Source: Salininema proteolyticum (GTDB taxonomy: Bacteria > Actinomycetota > Actinomycetes > Mycobacteriales > Micromonosporaceae). From it: a DNA stretch of 64,000 nucleotides. The translations under genes were made by a program, and so were the position numbers. The DNA is taken from NCBI RefSeq assembly GCF_042685645.1, contig NZ_JBHUNX010000001.1, positions 3,906,001 through 3,970,000 of the forward strand, in the 5' to 3' direction. Position 1 is the stretch's first letter. Every line of letters starts with the position of its first letter. Shown in pieces: positions 43,687 to 52,023 of this stretch. The notes beneath the pieces were generated by a model. That model had not been told where the DNA came from. It saw only the letters and a program-made list of their open reading frames with translations, and ran no database searches.

Positions 43687-44520
43687 TCATCCGCCCAGTG
43701 AGACGGGCGTCCCTTCGCTCATCTCGCCGCCGACCTCGACCTGCGCGTACACTCCGGCGCAAGGTTCGGGGTCCATTCCGTCCAGCGGCTCGACCCGGTT
43801 CTCCCGGGCCGGCGAGCGCAGCGCACCGGTGTTCCGTCCCAATCCGCCGTGGTCGAGGGTCGGCACCGAGCAGCGCGGCGTCCGTGCGATGACGCGCAGG
43901 CGGACGTCGCCTATCACGATCCTGCGGCCCGCCCAGGAGTTCTCTCCGTACGGCTCCAGGTCTCCCTGGATGACGAGATTGGGGCGGTATCGGATGACGT
44001 CCGCTTCGTTCAGTCCCGCTTCGGCTTTCAGGTGGTCGAGCGTCGCCGAGGTGAACAGGTGGAGCGGCGCGAAGTCGAAGAAGGTGCCGGCCGGCGCGGC
44101 CGCCCCGAGATGGGACACCAGAGCGTCGACCTTCGCGGTGACGCCCTGGGCCAGAACCTCGTCCGGGTCGGCGCGGTCGATGGTCGCCTCTGAAGGGGGC
44201 GTGCGAATGACGGCGACGTCGCGGCCGAGGTGGTCGGAGAGGAGTCTTTCGGAGCCGGGGTCGTCGAGGCGAAACTTGGCGCCGTCGGGGAGTTCGACGA
44301 ATACCACGCCGTCCTCGTCGCGGGCCCGGATCAGCAGGGCCTCCCGCCAGAGGCGGGGTTGCTTGGCGCTGACGACCTTTCCCGTCTCGCGGTCCAGCAG
44401 CGCCAGGCGGCGGTCGCCCTGGACGCCGGACTCGTCGACGCGCGCCGTTCGCACTCGTTCGCCGAGGAGGGACTTGACCGGGTAGCGGCGCAGTTGGGAT
44501 ATATAGCCGACGTCGTTCAT
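43687..44520 (-). CDS. MOSC-domain protein
   Basis: The 277-residue protein has an N-terminal MOSC_N beta-barrel (YISQLRRYPVKSLLGERV) and a MOSC domain (RYRPNLVIQGDLEPYGENSW, VIARTPRCSVPTLDHGGLG) with the conserved cysteine in TPRCSVPT. MOSC proteins bind molybdenum cofactor or metals and are related to mitochondrial amidoxime reductase-type enzymes. The reaction is unknown. It converges with WXG locus B, with 17 bp between stops. It has no molybdopterin-synthesis neighbours. Confidence 0.85.
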   Translation of the reverse strand: MNDVGYISQLRRYPVKSLLGERVRTARVDESGVQGDRRLALLDRETGKVVSAKQPRLWREALLIRARDEDGVVFVELPDGAKFRLDDPGSERLLSDHLGRDVAVIRTPPSEATIDRADPDEVLAQGVTAKVDALVSHLGAAAPAGTFFDFAPLHLFTSATLDHLKAEAGLNEADVIRYRPNLVIQGDLEPYGENSWAGRRIVIGDVRLRVIARTPRCSVPTLDHGGLGRNTGALRSPARENRVEPLDGMDPEPCAGVYAQVEVGGEMSEGTPVSLGG

Positions 44521-44631
44521 ACCCTGATTCTAGTGCCGCGAAGCCGGCCCCGAGCCCATCCTCGCCGACCTGCGTCCGACTCTTGATCGCCCGCTGTCTC
44601 CGCAGCGCGCCCTTGCCGCTGTGACCGTCCA

Positions 44632-44644
44632 AAATAGTCTATTT
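44632..44644. promoter_or_regulatory. AT-rich palindrome upstream of MOSC gene
   Basis: AAATAG-T-CTATTT is a perfect palindrome in a very AT-rich patch, 112 bp before the MOSC start. It could be a regulator site. No regulator is linked. Confidence 0.35.
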
Positions 44645-44756
44645 AGGACTTCACTGGTCATTCTCCCAATTGCCGCGGCGAAGCCCACGTGTCGCGATCG
44701 GACCGCACAGTGCTGATCGCCTGAGGTGCACAGGGAGCGACGACCGCGCCTGTCGT

Positions 44757-44796
44757 GGCCCGGGTCGCCTCCCCCGAATGGGAGGGGACCCGGGCC
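44757..44796 (-). terminator. Strong hairpin after the ECF41 sigma gene
   Basis: GGCCCGGGTCGCCTCCC pairs with GGGAGGGGACCCGGGCC (one mismatch) around CCGAAT. It lies beyond the sigma-factor stop on its strand. The rest of 44521-44911 shows no gene. Confidence 0.55.
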
Positions 44797-44911
44797 TTCA
44801 ACCTCTGCCGCCAGGGCGCGGGATCGGCATGCCCCCGGAACCCGAACGGTCGTCGTTCACCGCCACGCACTGGGCACCTGAAGCAGGTCGGTCCCTACGC
44901 CGAACGGCCGG

Positions 44912-45796
44912 TCACCCATTTTCTCGATCGGGCACCGCCAGTTCGGCCTCCGCCAGCTCTTCCCGTCCGGCCACCGCGTTGATCTCGGTGATGAGACCTC
45001 CGTCGAAGACGAGCCTCCACACGGCCAACAGCTTGCCGCGCGGCGCCACGACCACGCCGACCTCGCCGTCCAAGAACACCGGACGCGCAGGATCGGCCTG
45101 ACCGGAGAGCAGCTCCGCGAGGTTCCTGGCGCCGCTGACCTCCCCGACGCCGCCGATGCGGAAGGCCGTCTCGTCCGGACGATACGTCGCGTTCGGGTCC
45201 AACAATGACAGCAGCGCTTCGAACTCGCCGTCTCTCGCCGCCCGCAGGAACGCGTCCACAGCCTGGTAGCGCTTCATGCGATCGCCGTCGTCCACACTCG
45301 TTCGCCCCCGCACCCGCCGCCGGGCCCGGCTTGCGAGCCTCTGTGTGGTCTCCGGGGTGCGCTCCACGATAGGTGCGATCTCGGTGAAGGGCACCGAGAA
45401 CATGTCGTGCAGCACGAAGGCCAGCCGCTCGGCCGGGGACAGAGCGTCCAAGACCACCAGGAGGGCCAGGCCAACCGAGTCGGCCAACAGCGCCTCCTCT
45501 TCGGGGTCGGCGCGGCGGAGCAGTCGCACCGCCGGTTCGGAACCCTGGCCGTCGGTGAAGTCCTCCCGCCTCGACTTGCGGGACCGCAGCATGTCCAGGC
45601 ACACGCGGCCTATCACCGTCGTCAGCCACCCGGCCGGGTTCTCCACGTTTCCAGTGTCAGCCCGGGAGGCCTTCAACCAGGCCTCCTGCACGGCGTCGTC
45701 GGCTTCGCTCAGGGAGCCCAGCATCCGGTAGGCCACCGCTCGCATGCGGCCCCGGTGCTCTTCGAATCGCGTGGTGAAATCTTTTTCTTCGGCCAT
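44912..45796 (-). CDS. ECF41-like sigma factor
   Basis: The 294-residue product has sigma region 2 (VAYRMLGSLSEADDAVQEAW, NPAGWLTTVIGRVCLDMLRS), region 4 (LDALSPAERLAFVLHDMFSV, PFTEIAPIVERTPETTQRLA) and a SnoaL-like C-terminal domain (DAFLRAARDGEFEALLSLLD). ECF41 factors are regulated by this extra domain and have no anti-sigma. They sit next to a carboxymuconolactone decarboxylase or oxidoreductase target, exactly as here. The ATG at 45796 has GGAGGAA upstream. An upstream in-frame ATG at 45826 lacks one. The usual DGGGK and NPDKL elements are diverged. Confidence 0.85.
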   Translation of the reverse strand: MAEEKDFTTRFEEHRGRMRAVAYRMLGSLSEADDAVQEAWLKASRADTGNVENPAGWLTTVIGRVCLDMLRSRKSRREDFTDGQGSEPAVRLLRRADPEEEALLADSVGLALLVVLDALSPAERLAFVLHDMFSVPFTEIAPIVERTPETTQRLASRARRRVRGRTSVDDGDRMKRYQAVDAFLRAARDGEFEALLSLLDPNATYRPDETAFRIGGVGEVSGARNLAELLSGQADPARPVFLDGEVGVVVAPRGKLLAVWRLVFDGGLITEINAVAGREELAEAELAVPDRENG

Positions 45797-45797
45797 C

Positions 45798-45824
45798 TGT
45801 CTGGTTCCTCCGTCGCCGTCCGTC
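45798..45824 (+). promoter_or_regulatory. Candidate ECF41 promoter
   Basis: TGTCTGG, exactly 16 bases, then CGTC. The published ECF41 consensus as I recall it is TGTCACA-N16-CGTC. It lies 48 bp upstream of the carboxymuconolactone-decarboxylase-family start. Confidence 0.55.
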
Positions 45825-45872
45825 ATAGAAGTGAAAGCTCGAACCCAACACGGAACACGGAGATATTTAACC

Positions 45873-46328
45873 ATGGAACCTCGTATGAAGCACCCGGCCT
45901 TCGTCCTGCCCGAGACCCAGAGCGCCGTCAACGGTCTGGTCAAGGTCATCAACTCCACCGACGTGCCGGAGAGCACGCTCGAGCTGGTCCACATGCGCGC
46001 CAGCCAGATCAACGGATGCGCCGCATGCGTCGACTTCGGCGTCCAGAAGGCGAAGAAGAACGGCGAGTCCGACGAGCGGCTCCACTCCGTCGCGGTCTGG
46101 CGCGAGTCGCCGCTGTTCACCGAGGCCGAACGCGCCGCCCTGGCGCTCACCGAGTCCGCCACCCGGATCGCCGACCGGCCCGATTCCGTCTCCGACGAAG
46201 TCTGGGACGCGGCCGCCGGCAATTTCAACGAGGAGCAGCTGTCCGCGATCCTCTTGATGATCGGAATGACCAATCTGGCCAATCGGCTCAACGTCCCCAT
46301 CCGACTGCCCGCAGGTCAAGCCCTGTGA
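45873..46328 (+). CDS. Carboxymuconolactone decarboxylase/AhpD-family protein
   Basis: The 151-residue product has the AhpD-like redox motif QINGCAACVDFGVQKAKK (CxxC) followed by helices (SPLFTEAERAALALTESATR). Members reduce peroxides or transfer electrons through the CxxC. This is the COE-type target gene typical of ECF41 sigma factors, and it is divergent from the sigma gene. An ECF41-type promoter lies between. The ATG at 45873 is the likely start, and MKHPAF at 45885 is an alternative. The DoxX gene follows after ~155 bp. Confidence 0.87.
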   Translation: MEPRMKHPAFVLPETQSAVNGLVKVINSTDVPESTLELVHMRASQINGCAACVDFGVQKAKKNGESDERLHSVAVWRESPLFTEAERAALALTESATRIADRPDSVSDEVWDAAAGNFNEEQLSAILLMIGMTNLANRLNVPIRLPAGQAL

Positions 46329-46483
46329 CGCCATAGAGGTCTTCGTTCGGTGGTGCGGACGGCTCGGCCTCCGCACCGCCGAACGGTTCAACCGCGGTCG
46401 CTCTTGTCGACCGCTGCTGATCCGAACTCATGCCGTCGGTGATCACACACCACGTCAACGCCCCGTATCGAAAGGAACATCTC

Positions 46484-46867
46484 GTGAACCTCGCTCTATG
46501 GATAGTCACCGGACTGCTGGCCACGGTGCTTCTGGTCAGCACCTCCAAAATGTTCGTGCCCAGGGAGACGATCGCCTCCAAGGGGAAGGCCGCGGAATGG
46601 GTCATGGACTTCAGCCCCAGGTCCCTCAGGATCATCGGCGCTCTCGAACTGCTGGCCGTCGGGGGTCTGATCCTGCCGGCCGTACTCGACATCGCGCCGG
46701 TGCTGGTCCCCGTTACCGCCTCATGCGTTGCCCTGCTGTTCGCCTGCGCGGCGGCCATGCGCTTCCGTCGTGGCGAGAGGGGAACCATGGCGCCCGATCT
46801 GATCTACATGGCAATGGCCGTCTTCGTCGCCTGGGGCCGATTCGGCCCCGAATCGTTCATCGGCTGA
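46484..46867 (+). CDS. DoxX-family membrane protein
   Basis: The 127-residue protein has four transmembrane segments, with WIVTGLLATVLLVSTSKMF and RIIGALELLAVGGLILPAVL. This is the DoxX/DoxD-like fold, which occurs in ECF-regulated redox operons. It starts at a GTG with AAGGA 8 bases upstream, following the carboxymuconolactone-decarboxylase-type gene, and is probably part of the ECF41 regulon. Confidence 0.78.
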   Translation: MNLALWIVTGLLATVLLVSTSKMFVPRETIASKGKAAEWVMDFSPRSLRIIGALELLAVGGLILPAVLDIAPVLVPVTASCVALLFACAAAMRFRRGERGTMAPDLIYMAMAVFVAWGRFGPESFIG

Positions 46868-47065
46868 TCAGGAGGAAGGAACCGAGGCCGTTTCGGACGG
46901 CTCGACCATGTTCATCACTCCTGGCACTGCGCACCTCGGGTTTCGGTGTCTCGGAGACACGTGGCTCAGGGGAGACCTTCGGGATGCGGCCTAGCTCGAA
47001 GTTCCGAGGGGTTCGGTACGCTGACGGGAGCAAGACACGCCCGATCCCCCGAAAGGCAGTTGCGC

Positions 47066-47356
47066 ATGGCGAAGAAGTTCAAGCCCCCGTTCGGCGACGA
47101 CGATCGTAGGGAACTCGTGGCCCGTGCTGCAAAGACCGGAAGCGACTTGTGCGACGCGCGTTCCATAGTCATTGTCATTGGGATCGCCGTCCTAGTGTTC
47201 GCCCTGTTCGGCGGTAGAGGGGCCGGGGCGTTCACGCTGTTCGTCATCATCCTCATCGGTGCGGGACTCATGGAGGGGCTCGGGCGGATCCTGCAGATCC
47301 AAGCGGTGCGCCTGGAGAAGGATCTGGGACCGTCGGAAACTCCAGAGGCAGAGTAA
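47066..47356 (+). CDS. Small membrane protein
   Basis: The 96-residue protein is unrecognised. It has a basic N-terminus (MAKKFKPPFGDDDRRELVAR), two hydrophobic segments (SIVIVIGIAVLVFALFG, FTLFVIILIGAGLMEGLGRI) and an acidic tail. AAAGG lies 11 bases upstream of the ATG. Codon use agrees with neighbours. No conserved neighbour suggests a role. Confidence 0.5.
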   Translation: MAKKFKPPFGDDDRRELVARAAKTGSDLCDARSIVIVIGIAVLVFALFGGRGAGAFTLFVIILIGAGLMEGLGRILQIQAVRLEKDLGPSETPEAE

Positions 47357-47527
47357 GGGCACCGGCCTCGATATAAGGCGCCCAGTCGACTGCGGGAGAC
47401 CGCAGCCGGAGGTCCCGCCCGAAAGCCGTGTTCACAAGTTACATCCGGAGCTCACATTGGGAGCCCACATGAGATCTCCGAAGCACGCATCAGACCATCC
47501 CACCCTAGAACAGGAGGGATTCTGCCC

Positions 47528-47833
47528 ATGGAGAGAGCGCACCAGCACCAGCACCAGCACCAGCACCAGCACCAGCACCAGCACCAGCACCAGCACCAGC
47601 ACCAGCACCAGCACCAGCACCAGCACCAGCACCAGCACCAGCAAGGTACTACCTCCGGCCGGAAGCGAACCATTCATTCCGGAAGGCATTGTGTGACTGG
47701 CCTGGCTCTTTACACGAGCCAGTTCAATCCGATCACCCGGGCGATCGGCCCCTCTGCCGTCCGGTTCGCGACTCCCTTGCAGCCGACCGGCGAACGATCC
47801 TTTGCCTTCGCGGTCGTCCTGTGGCGCCGGTAA
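47528..47833 (+). CDS. Possible small ORF encoding a (His-Gln)n tract
   Basis: An ATG at 47528 with AGGAGGG 9 bases upstream reads MERA, then about 17 His-Gln pairs from the GCACCA array, then a 60-residue tail without recognised domains. An overlapping frame from ATG 47469 (with GGGAG upstream) to 47696 would instead give (Thr-Ser)n followed by KVLPPAGSEPFIPEGIV. I cannot decide whether either is expressed. The reading frame overlaps the 3' end of the nuclease gene. Confidence 0.3.
   Translation: MERAHQHQHQHQHQHQHQHQHQHQHQHQHQHQHQHQHQQGTTSGRKRTIHSGRHCVTGLALYTSQFNPITRAIGPSAVRFATPLQPTGERSFAFAVVLWRR
47539..47643. repeat. Perfect GCACCA hexanucleotide array (17.5 copies)
   Basis: 105 bases of uninterrupted GCACCA. 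Being hexameric, copy-number change would keep the frame and alter only the length of the dipeptide run. Confidence 0.95.
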
Positions 47834-49724
47834 CGTCAATGTCTGCTCGTCCGCCCCCGAATCTGCCTCTACCACTCGCGGTCGGCTCGTCCCTGAGCCC
47901 ACGAGCAGCACCGGTGCCCTCCGAGCCACCGATCTCCGGCCCACCGATTTCGGCACGAATATTCCCGGAACTACTGTCCTTACAACCGAAGTCCTTACAA
48001 CCGCCTTTTCCTGGATCGGACTCCACGAAACCACTGTGCCCAGGTTGGCCGTGCTCATGCTCATGCTCATGCTCATGCTCATGCTCATGCTCATGCTCAT
48101 GCTCATGCTCATGCTCATGCTCATGCTCATGCTCAATAACAGGCTGCTCTGCCTTGCGTCGGCTAATGCGCTCACGCAGAACCCGCAACTCGCGGTCACT
48201 GCGGCGGCGTTCGGTCTCCTCAATCGCCAAAGCGATCTCCGAACGCAGGCTCGGTGCGATCTCTTCCGGCAGAAGGTCGACCGGAAGCGCATCATACTCG
48301 CGAATCGTCTCCTCGGCCTTCAGCCTGATCGGAGTACGGTGCTTTCTGCGCCGCCGAGCCGGAGGATCGACCCAGCGCTTCGCATGGAGATCGTGACCGG
48401 TCGCCGCCTGCCGGATTCGGAATCGGCCGGGACCGGTCTTCGCGATCTCCCACCGGCCGGTATGTATCCGGCCATGGTGGAAGCGGCACAACAGGGCGGA
48501 GTTCGCGGAGTCCGTGGGACCGCCGTCGATCCAGTGCCGAATATGGTGGCACTCCAGCCATTCAACCGGGATAGTACATCCAGGCCAGGCACATCCGCTC
48601 GGTTGCTCGAGCTCCAGTTTCGTTCTCAAAGCTTCGTTGGGCAGCCGTCTCCTACGACCCAATTCCACGACTTCGCCCGTCCCATAGTCGAATACGACCG
48701 GAAGAACAGCCGCTTCGCAGGCCAGGCGGCGAGCATGGGACAGAGCGATCGGCTTCCCCTCAAGCCGTATCGGCCGATCGTACTTCTGGCTGCTCTCGGG
48801 ACCGCCCATCCGCATCGTCGCAAGATCCGCCGTCAAGTTCAACTGCGCGGTGTGCCCGTGACGGCGCTTGGCATCCGACTTGGACGCGTACGACGCTATG
48901 GCCTGGTGCAGCGCTTCGGCATTGCGGTAGGCTTGTGCCGGCAGCACGCGGTCGGCGTCCACGTCATCCTGGCGGGGAGGAGCTATCGCGGTGCGGAACA
49001 GCTTGCCCATGAGGGTGCCCGTCTCCCAGTCCAAACGGCCCTCCAGATAGAACATGTCCCCCTCGGCGGGGTTGAGATTCACGTACTGCAGTGCCTTCTG
49101 CGACTGGTTCTCGGCCGCGGCAAGCTCATCGACCAACGTGGTCTTGACATGGCGCAGATGATCGGACAGTTCGGCGACGCCCGCATATCTGCAGTGTTCG
49201 AGGATCAACTCTTCAGGGGTCTCACAGGCCTGATCGCCATCGTAGGGAGAAATGACCGGCCCCTCGCGGAACGGGGCGCGGATACGATGCCGCAGTGCGT
49301 TGCCGCCGGACTCGATCGTGGTGATGGCCCGTGCCACCGCGCAAATCCCAGCCTCGCCCTCCACTGCGGCCTTCACCAACAGCGGATACTTGGGGGCTCG
49401 GGTAACGATCGTGGCAATGTTGTGCGCGACTGCGGGGTGGAGATCGAAGCCCGCCAACCATTCACGCAAGGCGCGGATTCCGTCGTTCATCACCGGGACG
49501 TCCTTCCGCGACGCGGTCAGGACTATTTTCAACGCCTGCACCTCCAGCAATCGCTGCGAGCGTGCATTGCGCTTCAGCTGGAGGGTCACGTCGTCGACTG
49601 CGCGCCGTTGTGCCGCCTCCATGCGGGGCGCCCCGGACCCAACGACCGTGGGGCGCGGCGAATCCGTGCCCGAACGCTCGTCACAGGGAGATCCTCCGTC
49701 CCTATGAATCACGTTGTGAGCCAA
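47733..49724 (-). CDS. DUF222-HNH endonuclease-like protein with poly(Glu-His) insert
   Basis: The product is about 663 residues. An N-terminal DUF222 region (AAQRRAVDDVTLQLKRNARS, LREWLAGFDLHPAVAHNIAT) is followed by an HNH motif with zinc Cys pairs: CAWPGCTIPVEWLECHHIRH, SALLCRFHHGRIHTGRW. DUF222-HNH (13E12 repeat-type) genes are abundant in actinobacteria, with unknown role. Downstream of the nuclease motif lies a (Glu-His)14 tract from a perfect hexanucleotide array, then a low-complexity tail. The start is taken as a TTG at 49724 with AAGGGGGTG six bases upstream. GTG 49733 and ATG 49754 are other options. Confidence 0.8.
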   Translation of the reverse strand: MAHNVIHRDGGSPCDERSGTDSPRPTVVGSGAPRMEAAQRRAVDDVTLQLKRNARSQRLLEVQALKIVLTASRKDVPVMNDGIRALREWLAGFDLHPAVAHNIATIVTRAPKYPLLVKAAVEGEAGICAVARAITTIESGGNALRHRIRAPFREGPVISPYDGDQACETPEELILEHCRYAGVAELSDHLRHVKTTLVDELAAAENQSQKALQYVNLNPAEGDMFYLEGRLDWETGTLMGKLFRTAIAPPRQDDVDADRVLPAQAYRNAEALHQAIASYASKSDAKRRHGHTAQLNLTADLATMRMGGPESSQKYDRPIRLEGKPIALSHARRLACEAAVLPVVFDYGTGEVVELGRRRRLPNEALRTKLELEQPSGCAWPGCTIPVEWLECHHIRHWIDGGPTDSANSALLCRFHHGRIHTGRWEIAKTGPGRFRIRQAATGHDLHAKRWVDPPARRRRKHRTPIRLKAEETIREYDALPVDLLPEEIAPSLRSEIALAIEETERRRSDRELRVLRERISRRKAEQPVIEHEHEHEHEHEHEHEHEHEHEHEHEHEHGQPGHSGFVESDPGKGGCKDFGCKDSSSGNIRAEIGGPEIGGSEGTGAARGLRDEPTASGRGRFGGGRADIDVTGATGRPRRQRIVRRSAARESRTGRQRGRSPG
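48053..48135. repeat. Perfect GCTCAT hexanucleotide array (~14 copies)
   Basis: 83 bases of uninterrupted GCTCAT inside the nuclease gene, encoding alternating Glu-His on the minus strand. Slippage would change the length of the tract in frame. Confidence 0.95.
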
Positions 49725-49754
49725 TCTCTTCACCCCCTTTCCAACAGCATGCAC

Positions 49755-50173
49755 TCATTCGATATGCCTACATCTTAGAACGCTCCACTGACATAATGGA
49801 ACCGTCATTTCGACGTATATGATGGATTATTCGGTCATTTAGCCGACAGAACTACAAGTACTCATTTAACTTTTGGAATACAAGATGTATTTCCTGGTGA
49901 CTAATGCCATCATCGTTGCCGGGAACACCCGAATTGTCGAATTAAATCCCTCCGCGAAAGGCTGCGCCGCAAACCCAGCGGGATCTCATCGATACCCTTG
50001 TCGCTGATTCGAACAAGCCCCATCGGGAAGTCGCACCCGAATTCAAATTGGATAGACCACACGGGTCGGCAGAATACGCTCTCGCACAACGCTATAGGCC
50101 AGGTTCCCACGATCCAGGTCCCGGTCGAGAGCTCTCTTCGATCCTCGACCGCCCATACGCCTACCATGGCCGC
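49755..50173. other. AT-rich gene-free gap
   Basis: About 420 bases of lower GC than the surroundings, with TTTAACTTTTGG and TAAATCCC patches. A minus-strand frame (49910-50254) ending SDKGIDEIPLGLRR- exists but has no support. Promoters for the flanking divergent genes are expected here. Confidence 0.4.
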
Positions 50174-51127
50174 ATGCACCTCTCCCCCTTGCAGAAATAC
50201 CTCCTCGTTCCGTTGACCGCCATAGCCGTGGTCGCAGCGTTCACCATCCCGCACCTCCTAAATCAGGACGAGGTGGAGACCTGGTCGGTCGCCGCGAAGG
50301 AGATCCGGCTCCGCGCTGAGGTGTCCGACGCGTTCCAGGACCACCGGCCGGATTTCGCCTGGAAAGTGCGCCCCGATCTCGATGCGGCCAGCCATGAGGC
50401 ACAGTTCGACGCGCCGGACCTGGGAGGACAGGTGACGCTCCGCTGGCAGGACGGCATCGAGCCGACGGGCCTCGACATCACGGTCAGCGAGAACGCCTAT
50501 CGAATGAGGCATGACATTGAGTTCCGCTATGACGTCCTACCCGAAACCATGACTACCGTGTGCGCCTACCTCGAATTTCCAACTCCGTTCGCCGGTGAGC
50601 GCCAGACCGGGGAACTATGCGCACAGCAGGTGTACGGCCACGACCGCAAGACCGGCGGCGAGTACATCAACGCCGTCCGTCAGGTGAACTGGACGCCGAA
50701 CGTTCAGGACAGAGTCGACGTCGACAGCATAGGCCTCACCGGTCTCGCCGATGATCCGGACGGCCGGACCTGGTCGCACCTGCGCTCTCCGATGTTCCAG
50801 GCAGCCCGTTCCGGAGACTGCGACAGTCTGTCCTACATGCCGCTCACGCTCCACCGGCTCGCCCCGGCCTGGACGAGTCCCAAAATCCCCTTCTACGTCA
50901 ACCGCTGCGCTCCCGTGGACTGGGTGTCCGGTGGACCCGAGCGCAATGAGAAGGGAGTGGAATTGACTGGTCCGATCTCGCCTCAGGACACCTGGCTCAT
51001 GCTCGGAAAGGACTACTACTACACGGGCACTGACGTCATGTCCCTCTCATGGCAGAACTCGGCGACGCTCGGCGTCGTACTGTGCAAGGCCCCAGGCGAT
51101 TTCAAGTGCGTCGACGAACGGTCCTGA
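50174..51127 (+). CDS. N-terminally anchored extracytoplasmic protein of unknown function
   Basis: The 317-residue protein has one N-terminal hydrophobic segment (YLLVPLTAIAVVAAFTIPHL). The rest is extracellular and hydrophilic, with six cysteines (TVCAYLEF, GELCAQQV, SGDCDSL, NRCAPVD, VVLCKAPGDFKCVDE) that could form disulfides. The upstream in-frame start at 50048 is less likely than ATG 50174, which lies next to the hydrophobic segment. No family is recognised. The region is AT-richer than the main gene set, and codon use is mildly atypical. Confidence 0.55.
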   Translation: MHLSPLQKYLLVPLTAIAVVAAFTIPHLLNQDEVETWSVAAKEIRLRAEVSDAFQDHRPDFAWKVRPDLDAASHEAQFDAPDLGGQVTLRWQDGIEPTGLDITVSENAYRMRHDIEFRYDVLPETMTTVCAYLEFPTPFAGERQTGELCAQQVYGHDRKTGGEYINAVRQVNWTPNVQDRVDVDSIGLTGLADDPDGRTWSHLRSPMFQAARSGDCDSLSYMPLTLHRLAPAWTSPKIPFYVNRCAPVDWVSGGPERNEKGVELTGPISPQDTWLMLGKDYYYTGTDVMSLSWQNSATLGVVLCKAPGDFKCVDERS

Positions 51128-51234
51128 ACATGGCCGATCCCGGTCCCCTACCGTCTGCCTTCCGCACGTGAAGTTCCTCTTCTTCAGGACGCGACTTCAG
51201 AACACGGTCGCGGCCGGTGACGCACTATGGATCA

Positions 51235-51729
51235 ATGACGACTCCACCCGATGCCGAACTCTCCATTGACTCGCTCAGCTCCGATGAGGACGCCGAAGCC
51301 TTCCGATCCATCAACGAAGAGTGGATAACGAAGTTCTTCACGCTGATCGAAGCGGACCGAAAGCTACTCGACGACCCCCGCGGGCGCGTCATCGCCCACG
51401 GCGGAGACGTCCTGATGGCCCGTCTCGGCGGAGCCACCGTCGGCTGTGTCGCGCTGATCCCCTACCCGAGCGGCGTTTTCGAACTGTCGAAGATGGGCGT
51501 GAGCCCCGTCGCTCAGGGACGGGGCATCGGTCGGGACCTGGTCGCCGCCGCTGTGCGGAGAGCACGCGAGCTGGGCGCCGTCCGAGTCTTTCTCGGGACG
51601 AACTCCGCCTTGGCTCCGGCCGTGCACCTCTACGAGGAAGCGGGGTTCACCCGCGTCAGCCGTGACGCGCTCCCGGTCGAGGACTACTACGCTCGTGCCG
51701 ATGTGCTGATGGAGCTCCGATTGAAATGA
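51235..51729 (+). CDS. GNAT-family N-acetyltransferase
   Basis: The 164-residue product has a GNAT acetyl-CoA-binding motif, MGVSPVAQGRGIGRDLVAAA (Q/R-x-x-G-x-G/A), preceded by GCVALIPYPSGVFELSK and followed by ARELGAVRVFLGTNSALAPA and HLYEEAGFTRVSRDAL. The substrate is unknown. An earlier GTG at 51217 in frame is possible, but ATG 51235 gives the usual GNAT length. The tandem 7-bp array follows 120 bp downstream. Confidence 0.85.
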   Translation: MTTPPDAELSIDSLSSDEDAEAFRSINEEWITKFFTLIEADRKLLDDPRGRVIAHGGDVLMARLGGATVGCVALIPYPSGVFELSKMGVSPVAQGRGIGRDLVAAAVRRARELGAVRVFLGTNSALAPAVHLYEEAGFTRVSRDALPVEDYYARADVLMELRLK

Positions 51730-51850
51730 CACTGGCAGCGGGGTCGCGAGCGCGTCCTCGCACTCGTCACCCCGCTACCTTCGGCGTTCTAGTCCCAGCT
51801 CCCGGTTTTCAGCGCCCAGCTCCCGGCGCTCTACGCCCGAGTCCCGAATC

Positions 51851-51920
51851 CCAGTTGCCAGTTGCCAGTTGCCAGTCACCAGTCACCAGTCACCAGTCAC
51901 CAGTCACCAGTCACCAGTCA
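51851..51920. repeat. Heptanucleotide array (10 units)
   Basis: Three CCAGTTG units followed by seven CCAGTCA units, in a gap of 294 bp (51730-52023) with degenerate GTCCC/CAGCTCCCGG motifs on both sides and CACCCGA repeats near 51958. No gene is supported in this gap. Confidence 0.9.
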
Positions 51921-52023
51921 CCGACTCTCAACGCCCGAGTCCCGGTACGCTACACCCGACACCCGACACCCGACCATCAAAACCCGACTCCTTGCCGCCG
52001 CGGTCGCAAGCGTCCGCGCTCCT

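Noticed and set aside
47259..47696. ORF giving (Thr-Ser)n from the GCACCA array
   Set aside because: Its upstream part overlaps the small membrane protein in another frame. A shorter start at 47469 has a binding site but no homology, so it was mentioned only as an alternative.
49910..50254. Minus-strand ORF in the AT-rich gap
   Set aside because: It has no ribosome binding site, no domain, and overlaps the start of the anchored protein gene.
51841..51970. CRISPR array
   Set aside because: The 7-bp units are contiguous without spacers, and no cas genes are present.
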